The position numbers and the translations under genes were made by a program. A model generated the notes under the pieces. It saw only the letters and a program-made list of their open reading frames with translations. It searched no databases and was not told the origin of the DNA. Positions 37,701 through 49,700 of a DNA stretch of 64,000 nt are shown here, one piece after another. The stretch lies in NCBI RefSeq assembly GCF_002288925.2, contig NW_022098026.1, positions 25,983,905 to 26,047,904 of the forward strand. The letters run 5' to 3'. The first letter of the stretch is position 1. Each line of letters begins with the position of its first letter. The DNA comes from Delphinapterus leucas (Eukaryota > Chordata > Mammalia > Artiodactyla > Monodontidae).

Positions 37701-40700
37701 CAGCAGTTTACTGTTTAAAAATATTTTCCTCCTTTTTTTCCTTTATAGGTAAAACCTAAAAGAACTCAAGATGTAGAAGGTTCCCAGATCTTGTCTTTCT
37801 CCCTTATCAGAATCACAAGAGCTCTTTTGGCAAGCAGGTGTACCAAAACAGCACTAACTGATTTTCCCACCCATGACTTTATTTATAGGTAGCTCTTCAG
37901 GCCAGGCAAGGTAGGCAATAAGACCAACATTATACAGAGGAGAAAACTGAGACTCAGCTCAGTTACGTGAGTACTGAGCATCATGGTAAGTGAGTGGCAG
38001 AGCCTGGCCAGGACCACCGTCAGATGCTTGCCTGTTGCTCTTGCCCCTGAATGGCATTGCTTAATGACTTAAATACAGGTCTTCAAACAAGGGCTCAGAA
38101 CCAAACACCCCTGTGAAATGGGGCTGTACTGCAGTATCCGAAAATCATACACAGCTCATTTTATGAAGGAATTAGGATATACACCAGGCATAATTTTTGG
38201 TAATTACACACATGACTTCATTTTTATCATTTACTTTTCACAACCCTAAGTGGTAGCAACTATACTGGGACCTACCTTACAGATGAGAAAACTGAGGCTC
38301 AGAGAAACCAAGCAGCAATTTATGTAAGGTCACAGTGTCCACGATGCCCACACTCTTAACCTCAAAACACACTCCTGAACCTTTGCCCTGTTCATGGCCA
38401 ATAAGCCACGTTCACTGGCAATCAATCAAGTCCACATGAAGAGGGTGTCCTGGTTGAGGTACCTTTTGGTATTTCTGATCATATAAGAAGATATACTGCA
38501 TGGAATCAGGCACACGTCTACAGAAGCCTTGAACACGTCTTTCCTGAGTATCTATTTCTCATGTGCTAGTAAGTGAATTGTTCAGAGTAACAAGTGGAGA
38601 CTCCCCTTCTCCAGAGTTCAGTGGAAAGGCAGCAGCTCTCGTTCCATGTGAGGGTGAGCAGACAGGCATGTGTTCTGTTACAACCTTTGGGTGGTCCTCT
38701 CACCGCGGTGGGTGATGCACCCAGAAAGGAGGAGCTAGTCTGAGATTTCCTTGGCAGGACTCTAGCAGAGGGCAGTGTGTCTCACATGGAGTCTGGCCTG
38801 CAGAGGTTTTCCCAAATCTCATGAGATATATTTTTAATTTGGTATTTTCACTTTGATAGTAAATAAACAATCTGAGCAGATTTGGGATGACCTAGAAGCC
38901 ACCTTATGAACTCATACTGCCTTGGGAATTCAGAGCTTGAATTGCACTCAGGTCCACATGATGTTGTGGTGACAACGAATGACGGTGCAGTGTTTCTCTA
39001 ATAAGGGTACATGAAAGTACATGATACTGCAGAACAGCATTCAAATCCTGACTCTACCATGTACTAGTTGTGTGACCTAATCAAGTAGATTAGTTCTACC
39101 TACCTCACAGCTTTGCTGGGACGATAAAATGAACAGCTATAAAGGGCTTAGCAAAGGTCTGGACATGTAGTGGGTGCAGAAATCTTCGCTGGTAAGGAAA
39201 CCAAGGTGCAAAAAATGTGAATTTCCCAGGGTCAGAGAAGGAGTTATGTATGGAATGGTTAAGAGTATAGGCTCTTGAGTCAGAATGCCCGGGTTAAATC
39301 CTACCTCTGGCACTGACTAGCTCTGCGAATTATTCAAAACGTTCTGGGTTGTTGTGGGCATTCAGTGAAATAACGCACGTAAAATGCTTATTACAACAAC
39401 GACAGCCAGCTAGTAAGCACTCCATAAATGTTTATGAGAGCTGTTCCTATTTGATGACAGAGGTAAGGCTTGAACACAACGCTTGATTGCTGATTCAGTG
39501 CAGAAATCCATTCTTTAATAATTAATCAAATGTTTGTTCACTTAGTCATTGATCACAGGGCTGAAAGAAAGCTTCAAGATGGCTTTACAGACAAAGAAAC
39601 AGCCCCAGAGAGAGACAGTCATCTGTTCTGAGTGGCAAAAGTCTCTCAGCTCTGTTTGGTGTAATATCTTACTTGCAATCTTGCAGCTGTGCTGGGGAAA
39701 GCAGACCCCAGATATGTGGGTGTACCTGGGCAGTTCCAAGTCCAGATGAAAAAACCCAACTGCTGTTTCCCAAGCAACAGCAAGGCAGGAGGCAGCTCCC
39801 TTCAAGCTGGGTTGCTTTCCCTCTTTACATTAATTTACTCAAGCATGACTGAAGCCACATTAAGTTTGGTAATTACCTGAGGCTACAATTCATTCACTGA
39901 GCAATTAGCATCACACTTAGAGCAGCCTGGATGTAATTAGTCGCATAATAATAGCCCCCTCTGCCTGCGCAGCCTAGTATTATAAGGAAATGATTAGACT
40001 TTATTACACATCATCCCGGCCCTACCCCGCATGGCATTGCTCATATGGAGGCGACTGCAAGATGTTTTAATTATTAAAACGCATGGTGCATGAGTTTAAA
40101 GAGATTCAGCCCTGAGACAGAGTTTCACGAAAGCCGGAGCCCCATTACCTGGAAACAAAGATCTCATCTTGGGTGTTTTTTGATGTTCAGGGAGAAGTGA
40201 GACTTTCAAATCTTAGGCATTTATTCATTCAGCCACTTATTTGTTTAAAAATATATTTTGAGTGCCTACCACTGTGTCACGCCCTGGAGGTAACAGGGCG
40301 GTGAGGAAAATCTACAGTCCCTGTCTTCGAGGAGCTCACAGTGTAGGGCGGGAGACCCACAGTGAGATGGAAAATCGCAGGCCTGAGAAGTGTTAGGGAT
40401 GAGAGGTATTTGGCGGTGCTGTGAGAACATGTCATAGGGGATGTGGCCGAGGTTAGTATGTCAGGGTAGCGTGACTGAGGAAGTGAGGGAGATGAGAACT
40501 GAAAGATGGGTAGGGGTTAAGCCGGTAAAGAGGAGGAAGATGTTGGCAAAAGGGCCAGCAAGAGTAAAAGACCACGGTCCTGAGGGCAGGTGTGCCTTGC
40601 GAGAGTAGAACAGGGCGAGCATCACTTTAAGAGGAGAGTGAAGACTCAGAGACTCACCCTGCTAAGGGCTGTTATGCCCATCATAAGAGCAGTAGGAAGC

Positions 40701-43700
40701 TAAGGTAATGAGAATGGATTCATGAGGACTTCATGTTTTGGAAGAACATTCTAGCTGTGGTGTGTAGAATGGGCAGAGGTGAGGTTGGAGTGGGAGCCCA
40801 GAGGCAAATCAGGAGCCATCTTAGCTTCCTATTGCTTCTATAACAAATTACCACAAACTTATTAGCTTAAAAGAGTGCAAACTTATTATCTTACAGTTCT
40901 GGAGGTCGGAAGGTCAAAATGGGTCTCAATGGGCTAAAATCAAGGCGTTGGGCAGAGCTGCATTCTTTCTGGAAGTTCTAGGGGAGAACGCCATTCCTTG
41001 CCTTTTCCAGCTTCTAGAGGCTGCCCACATACCTTTGTTCGTGGCCTCATTGCTCTAACCTCTGCTTCCACCATCACATCTCCTTCTCTGACTCTGATCC
41101 TCCTGCTTCTTTATTACAAGGATGCTTGCAGGTTACAGTGGGCCCACCCAGATAACCCAGGATAATCTCCCCATCTCAATACTTGTAGCTTAATCACATC
41201 TACAAAGTACCTTTTGCCACCTAAGGTAATACATTCATAGATTTGGGGGATTAGGATGTGGATCGCTTTGGACATTATTTTGCCTGACACAGGTGATTTC
41301 CTTTTCTTTTTTTTAGATGGAATATGCTCATTTTAATTTAACATTGTTATTATGCTTAGAGTAATTTTTTTTTTTTGGCAGTGTGGACTGGCTCTATTTT
41401 TATTTTTAAAAATTTTTATTGTTAATTTACAATGTTGTGTTAGTTTCAGGTGTACAGTAAAGTGAATCAGTTACACACATACATCACAGGTGATTTTCAA
41501 GGTGTCTAGAGATGTTAGTGACTCAGATGTGGGATGGTAGCAGTGGAGGTGTTGAGAAACAGTCAGATTCAGGATATATCTTGAAGACAGAGCTGACAGG
41601 ACCCACTGATGCATTGGACATGGGGGCAATGAGGGCTTTCAAGGTACAGCATGGGCTAGGCAAGGTGCAGAGGCAGGAAAGAGCTTGGAGTGACGTTTGA
41701 GGAATGGTGAATGTTCTAAGAGTGTATCCTACATGGTGAGGATGGGGGTGCTGGGAGATGAGGCTTAAAGGAGGTAGAGGCCCCATGACTGAGGGTCTTA
41801 AAAGCTAGGCTCAGAAGGTTGGGCTGAGTCTTTAGGTAATGGAGAGTGAAATGAACACTGGCTGCACTGTGGGGAATAACTGGGACGATTGGGACACTGA
41901 GACCAGTGTGGAGCCTCGTTCCTCCAGAAGAGAAAAGACAGGTCTAAAGCACAAGTAGGAGCAGTGGGCAGGAGGAAAGAGAAGGACCTTGCAGACAGTG
42001 ATGGGCAGGACATGCTCACTGATTCCACTGACCGTGAAGGGTGTCCAGTCTGAGTTTAGCCCGCAGACCTAAGTGGATGCTCATGTCATTCATTATGGAG
42101 CCCTCAACCCCCCTGAGACTTTTCTTCTCCAGGAGAAACACCTCCAGTCCTTCAGGATTCCTCATAGACCAGGGTTCCTATTCTCCCTCGGCTCCCTGGT
42201 TGTTCTGCTCTGGACTAGCTTATCTCTGTCATTAGAAAACAGATATTCTTGTTAACAGTTAAGGGATTCTGGCCTCGGGTCCTCTCTTTGATTATCAGTG
42301 GAGCCAGGATCAAAATCCACACCTATGATTCAGCTGTTTGTATTTACACAGACATTTATAGTGATTCCAAAACAGGGAATGCTTCCTTCAACTGTGTTCC
42401 TCTCTTGGCCTCCCCACCCCATGCCATCACGGGCTCACAATCTCTTACATGTGCTTCTTCACCATAGGACACAGCTGTGGCGGTGCTCCCCAGCCCTTGC
42501 CTTCCATAATCTAAGGACCAGTCCCCACCCCTGCAGGAGGCTCTACCTCCTGGCCATAGCAGAGTCCAAAGTTACTCTGCTTCTACCTCCAGGAAATATG
42601 TGACTGGGGACTTGGAGATATTATCAGGGTCTTAGTGCTTGAACTGAGAATGGGAAGGGCTGCCTGGGGGAGCCAGGTTTGACCCATGTGTTCATAGAAT
42701 CAGAGAAAGTTGATCCAGAAAGAGAAAAGAATGAAGTTGATGTACAGTGAAAAATAGACAAGAGATTATGGTCTCAGAGAGGTGGAAAGAGGAACACTAA
42801 TCCCTAAAAGCACCCATATTCCTTATTTGTCACCATGAAAGCCAGTAAATTTCCTGCTCTGGGGATCCATGAGATACCTCTGTATCTTTCCAATAAATCT
42901 CCCTTTGTTTTTCTTCAGGAAGCATGAATGGGCTTAGAGCCTGTGGTAGGCACTGTGAGTTATTTACTTTAAAGCATGTGCCCAGGGCTTCCCTGGTGGC
43001 GCAGTGGTTGAGAGTCCACCTGCCGATGCAGGGGACATGAGTTCGTGCCCCGGTCCGGGAAGATCCCACATGCCGCGGAGCGGCTGGGCCCGTGAGCCAT
43101 GGCCGTTGAGCCTGCGCGTCCGGAGCCTGTGCTCCGCAATGGGAGAGGCCACAACAGTGAGAGGCCTGCGTACCACAAAAAAAAAAAAAAAAAACCATGT
43201 GCCCACACACTCTTCTGTCTTTCTAATAGAGCCTGTCTCCTAGTACAGGCAAAAACACTGCTTGACAGCTAAGGGTTTGGCCTCTGATCTTCTGATCAAT
43301 GACTTGAAGGTCTGCTAGGGGAATCTGATGGAATATGTTTTCCTCCTGAATAAAAGACAAGTATGATAAGAGTCTGCCTTATCTTCTAGCATTTGGTTGT
43401 GGTTATGTGAGAAGGATACAATGTTTGGAGCTGTTGCAACTAGTTTGTGGCCATGAGAGTATCATCCAGAACGAAAACTAATAGGCTGAAAAGAGCAGAG
43501 GAAAAGCATCTGGGTCCTTCACAGTGTTATTGAATTACTGAATTAACCAATACTAAAACTACCAAACTCTACCAAACCAAGCTTTCTATCTTGTAAATGG
43601 ATAACTTATTTTTTAAAGTTAATTTTACTTAGGCATTCCAGTGCTTATAGGCCAAAGTATTCTAAATGACATAATGCCCACGATCCCTGTCTTCCACGTC

Positions 43701-46700
43701 TACTATGACTTCCCACATTCTGCTACATCCAAATCCTACCCACCCTTTAAGACCCATTCCAGAAGCCTTCTACACCATCCATGAGCATTTACTGTTGACA
43801 GGAACACAAATTATCTGCTAATGTGAGGTGTCTGATTGGACATATGTCTGGCCTCCTGACACTCCTGGAAGGCAGAGCCCATATCTTATTATATGATAAG
43901 AAGAAACAATCTTTCAGCCCTGTACTTTTATTTATTTATTTTTAAAATAAATTTATTTATTTATAAAAATAAATTTATTGGGCTTCCCTGGTGGTGCAGT
44001 GGTTGAGAATTTGCCTGCCAATGCAGGGGACACAGGTTCGAGCCCTGGTCTGGGAAGATCCCACATGCCGCGGAGCAACTAGGCCCGTGAGCCACAATTA
44101 CTGGGCCTGCGCGTCTGGAGCCTGTGTTCCGCAACAAGAGAGGCCACGGTAGTGAGAGGCCCGCGCACCGTGATGAAGAGTGGCCCCCACTTGCTGCAAC
44201 TAGAGAAAGCCCTCGCACAGAAACGAAGACCCAACACAGCCATAAATAACTAAATAAATTTAAAAATAAATAAATAAATGTATTTATTTATTTTTGGCTG
44301 TGTTGGGTCTTTGTTGTTGTGGGTATTTCTGGTTCTCAATCTTTCCATTGGGTATTTCTGGTTCTCAATCTTTCCATGAGAGGGAGACTGAGAAAGCTAT
44401 CCTAGCACAAAACTTACATCATGGGTTGGGTCATTGCCATGGAAACCCCCTGGCAAAGAAGCTAGGAGTCTGTGGATACAAAAGGAATATTTTTCAACTG
44501 GTATAGGATGGGAAGGTGTTATAAACTGAATTTTTTTAATCTCTCCCCAAATTCATATGTTAAAGTCCTAAGCCCAAATATGATGGTATTTGGAGATGGG
44601 GCCTTTGGGAGGTAATTAGGTTTAGATGAGGTCATAAGGGTGGGGCATCCGTGATAGGATTAGTGCCCTTTTAAGAAGAGGAAAAAAGAACTGAGTCCTC
44701 TTTCTCCACCCTCACTGCCATGCTCTCTCTGTCTCTGTCTCTCTGTCTGCCATGTGAGGACACTGACAAGGCATCTGTCTGCCAGACAGGAAGAGGATTC
44801 TCACTGGGAACCAAATTTGCCTCCACCTTGATCTTGGATTCCCCAGCCTCCCAAACTGTGAGAAATAAATCTCTGATGTTTAATCTACTTGGTCTATGGT
44901 ATTTTGTTATAGCAGACTGAGCAGACTAATACAGGAGATCTCAAGGAGTCAAAGAAAGAATATGGATGGAGAGAGCAGGAAACAACAGTATAGATTGTGG
45001 AGATAGGACTTTTTTGCCATTAGTCATTAACTCAGGAAAACCTAAGGCATCAGGAGAAAATGAACTAGCAGAGGGGCACGTGCATGTACGTGTTTCTGTG
45101 AATCTTTTACTAGCAACACTGCATTTATCTAAAGGTCAGGTATCCAGTGACCTTAACGATCCAGAAACCTGCACTGAGGTGTTTTTTGTTTGTTTGCTTG
45201 TTTGTTCTTTTTAAAGGTCTCTGAGTAATCAGAGTAGTTGTCCCAAAGGTGTGGACTTTCCTTGTAGTCTTCCTCGTTTTTCATTCGGAGAATATTTAAA
45301 CTTAGTTTGCATACAACTCTAGAAAGCTTGGTTCTTCCACACACAGCAGAGGAGAGACTGGAAACTAGGATGGGAAGGGAAATACGTAATGCTAGTGGTA
45401 GATAAGCTGATTGCAGGAAAAAATGATAGCTGACATGTGCAAAGAGAAAAGAAACATAAGAAGGTCAACAAAATCAACATAGCAAAACCAACCAGGGCCA
45501 TATAGGGCAGAGGAAAATATTTCAAACATCCCTCAAGGCCATTACTGTAGTGTAAAATAACTTAATAATGGAAATTCAAAATAATGACTTTGAACAAAGT
45601 TACTCAAAATCTGATTTGATACTAGGGGAATCCAAATAAAGTCTGTAGTTCACTTAATAGTATTGGATAAATGTTAATTTTCTAGCTTTTGATAAATGTT
45701 CCATAGCTATGTAAAACGTTAGCATTGGGAGAAGCTGTGTGAAAGGTATATAGGCACGCTATGTACTATCTCTGTATTATTTTTCTATAGATATAAAAGT
45801 GTTTCAAAGGAAAAGATTTCTTAAAAAACGGAAAAAAATCAGTTTGGTCACAATCATTTGTTTGAGAAAGTTGGAGTTCACCACTTATAGCCAAGGAGAT
45901 GCAGGATGAATTGGGGTCTGGGATAACCCAGATGAGCCTCTGAGGACCACGATAACACTGGCTGAATTCAGCTCAGTCAAGGGCTCATCTCCCAGAGGGC
46001 TTGGGAAGGCTATGCTCCCAGAACAGGGAAGAAGCCCCAAACAAAATTTAAAATTAGGGAATAGAAAACAAAACAAAGCTCTCAAACCATGCAAACCTTT
46101 GGCCTTCAGATCAATAGCAATCAAGGTCCAGAAGGAACTCTCTTGGCACGGCAGGCCTCTGCCAACAACCGTGATATTTCTAGGATATATGATGTGTCCA
46201 CTGGACTCAACCTAGTCCAGTGAGGACAGAAGAATAAGCAGAAACCAAGGGCATTTTGTAGGAAGAAGTGAATGGACAGATGCAGGCAGACTCACAACAC
46301 AGACAGTGACAGACTTACAGAGCACGTTCAGAGCTAGACAGGAACTGGTCTATTGCAGAAGAGCAGGAGGAAGCTGGAGACAGAGGAACAGCCACTTTTA
46401 GTTGAAACAGAAAACAGCCACAGATGAGGAAGAGCCAAGCAGAAGTTGGGAAAGAAGAAAAGAAAGAAAACACAGAGGTTAGTGGATTGGTGATCTTAGC
46501 CCAAGCAAGCATTCTACTAGGCTCAAAGTGCCTTTAGGGGGGGATAAGGGGGGGAGCATAACATGGTTATGCCACACTGTACCTCTGGAAAGAACTTTTA
46601 TAGCCAGAATCTCATTTGAGTCACACAAACTCTTGGGAGGTTTACAGTGCAGGTTACTACCTTAATTTACCAAGTCATAAAATAGGCACAGAGAGGAAAG

Positions 46701-49700
46701 TTTTTTGTCCAAGGGCACCCAATAGTTAGCATCTAAGGCAGAACAAAAGCCAAGTGTTCTGAATTACCTTTCATGGTATCATGGCCAAGATACGTACAGA
46801 AAGCCACCCTCTTTCCTTCCCCTTCCTCTTCCTCATCATTAGCCAGGCCCCATCCTTACATGAATCATCCCATATAATATTCCCAAATACAATATCCCCA
46901 TATATAATATTCTGCCAACCTTGTGAGGTAGGTACTATTAACCCTCATTTCCTAATGTGGAACCTGAGGCTTAGTAAATGCAGTGTGACCAAAATAATCT
47001 AGTTAGTAAGAGGGAAAACCGTGACACGACCTCAAGGCTCTCTGACTCAGAAGCACACACCTTTAAACTGAGCGTCGTGACCTCAGAGCCTCCCTTCTAA
47101 AGGCTAGAGCAACTTATTCACCACCCCCATCCTCCCTAGCCCCCAGATTCTGGACCAGGCAAGCAATGAAACTCTTCTCGAGCTCTGGGTCCCATTCCAA
47201 GAAGGAAAAGCCATGCATGGCCTCCTCATATTTCCCAGAGATATTGTATTAGGAAACCCCATCCAAATATCCTCTCCATACCTTCAGGGACCCAGGCTCT
47301 AAGAGGCTCTCCCTACTCGGCCCACTTCTTCTCTCATCAAAACATCAAATTCTACTTCAGATGAGGCAAGAGGCCAGACAGAAAACCAGGAACCTGGAGT
47401 TAGAATCCTTAAGGGCAATCTGATTAAAATAATTCACCATAAAGATTAAAAAGCACAGACCATACCCTCTTTGCCCTTCTTCCCTCTTCTTTAGCTAACC
47501 TCCGATGATATGTCTGTGCTGAGGGATCTTTGAGAATGTAGTTGGGTTTGGCCACTTCCTCCTTACAGCCACCTCTGGCCATCTCAATGTTATTCCCTTT
47601 CCCTCTTTTAAACAAACATAGCACTTCCTGCTTCTATAATTTATTTGATGATGTAAACTGCCTGTGACAGCCCCTACTGTGGCTTGTTAAATACAACTGT
47701 ATATGCATTTAAGTAGCATGTTTCCAGATAAATTACAAGCCTCTTGTGGGAAGGAACCATAACTTATTCATCTAGCACAGTTATTATTTTATTGACCATT
47801 AGCCAAGCAATGGTGGTTGAGAGTCAAGTGTCCAAAATTCTCATCTCAGCTCCATTACTTAGAAGCCTCCCAATGCCTCAGTTTCCTCCTCTGACATAGA
47901 GATAAAAGCAGTTCCTCCCTCAGCCAGTTATGGTGAGGCATGATCGTATGTGCTCATTATGCCTGGCACGGTGCTCATGAAATATTAGCCAGTACTGTGC
48001 TAGTCAAACATTAAGTTAACTACATGATTACATAGTGATATGGACCCACAACTTTTTCTTCCTTCAAATGGTTCTCTCTAGCCCTTCACTAGCCTGATGA
48101 CATGCCTTAATATCCTTCATGAATAAGACTCTCTAAACACTCATCCAAACACTATTCTATGAAAAGTTTCAATTTCAATAACTCATATGCTGGCATGAAA
48201 ATTTAAGAAAGAAACTCAGAAACTTTCAGTGGGCTATAAATAATCACAGATTTAAACATCTGGGTGTCTGTTTGCATGATATGCTCTCCTGGAAATCAGA
48301 CAATTGGTATCTGGCCACTCAAACACTAGGAGCTGTGATGCATTCTAGTGCAAGAGGAGCTGAGACCACTCCTTGGCTCTGGGTCTTCCACAGTTCAGTG
48401 GTTTCCAGAATCTGTGTGGGGGCTGGGATTACATGTAGGATAATACAAACTATTACAAACAACTAATACTTGGCACATATATGTTAGACCTTCATAATAA
48501 CTTAATTAAAAATTTAACTACTCTTACATATTTATATATTTCCTTCTAAATGCAAGTAACAACATCGTTTTTCTTGGATATAACCCTTAACGAGTTTAAT
48601 GAGCAAACTTTTGGGAGTGCAACGTGTAGGTAAGCTATAGACATGTCTGAAATAGTGAGCAATTCTGGGGGGGATAAAAGCCTTTCCTTATGAAAATCTC
48701 AGAAGATATAAGTCTTACAAACACTTTTTTTTTGCACTGCAATACACTTAAACATGGGGGATGAGATTAAAGTTACACATTGAAGAAACAAGATGAAATT
48801 TAAAATATTACTATAAAATAAAAATTTAGATTTTCATAAATTTTATAATTTGTATTAAAGACCTCACTGTCTGTCCCGTCTGTGTCAACCCTGCTGAATA
48901 GTTTTCCTGTGACCTCTGGCTGTTTGAATTTGTACTGGCTGGAGTGATCATGTAAGACCTCGCCTAGTTGGAATCTATGTTTTTATATACAGAGATTGTT
49001 CCTTATATTTGTACTGCAGACCACGATCTTACAAAGCCTTTGACAATCATCATTTTATTTTTTACTCACCACAAACCCAGGAGGTTGGTATTGTGAAAGT
49101 TTGAATGGAAAGAAGTCACACATCCTTTCCCCTGCCCAGACAATGTAGAAGACCACGCTAACTGATCTGTTTTATCTTTCTTAAATTCAAACACGGTCCA
49201 GGCAGAGTCTTGGCCTGGCAGCTTGGGACACAGCTGAGGTAGGTCACAGACCCAGGAAACAGCACTGTGCAGGCTGACTTGGCTGTTGTTTGGATGGGGA
49301 TGTGACAGGCTGGGGATTGGTTGGTCGTTCGCCAACTGCCTCGCAGCAGGTGTTAGGAAAACTCAAAGCCAGAGAAACAAGGCTTGGTGGCAGATAGAGG
49401 GAAGGGGTCAGGCAGAGAGCTGGGATCCTAGTTAACGGTTCAGAGTGTTTCAAACACCTGGACAGCTCCTGCCGCCTGCTTTGACTAAGAACTCTGGCTT
49501 TCCTGATTGGGTCAACCCCTGTTACTCTTGGAGGAAATCTTTGCTACTAGAAAGGGTCTTATCCACAAATTCTGAGTTAATACCTTAAAATCATTTGCCA
49601 TAGGCTTAGAAGAGATGCATACATCTGACCCAAGGTAGGGACCCACAGCAGTGTCCTCCCTGGGCAGGGAGGTCATATAGTCCTCTTCCTCAGACTGAGG

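Larger units (their letters stand above)
34753..46333 (-). other. HTR4: HTR4 intron between the (g)/(e)-type and (a)-type tail exons
   Basis: Contents by increasing coordinate: MIR pieces (34925-35010, 35625-35845), MER20-like element (35885-36062), L2 antisense pieces (36240-36350, 36880-37260), MIRs (37378-37625, 37895-38070, 38190-38400, 39040-39180, 39250-39455), a TAAT-rich unique block (39830-40135), L2 (40215-40830), MLT1-type LTR (40832-41292), L1 (41395-41487), L2 (41490-41700), SINEs (42985-43195, 43979-44275) and MaLR LTR (44511-44934). No coding exon apart from shadows. Confidence 0.7.

Noticed and set aside
42830..43210. Long open frames in three phases with Trp-, Pro- and Arg-rich translations; similar ones at 1976, 6048 and 55178.
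   Set aside because: All are translations of the CHR SINE.
44511..44934. MaLR LTR considered as part of a provirus.
   Set aside because: It is a solitary, diverged LTR with no gag, pol or env sequence beside it.
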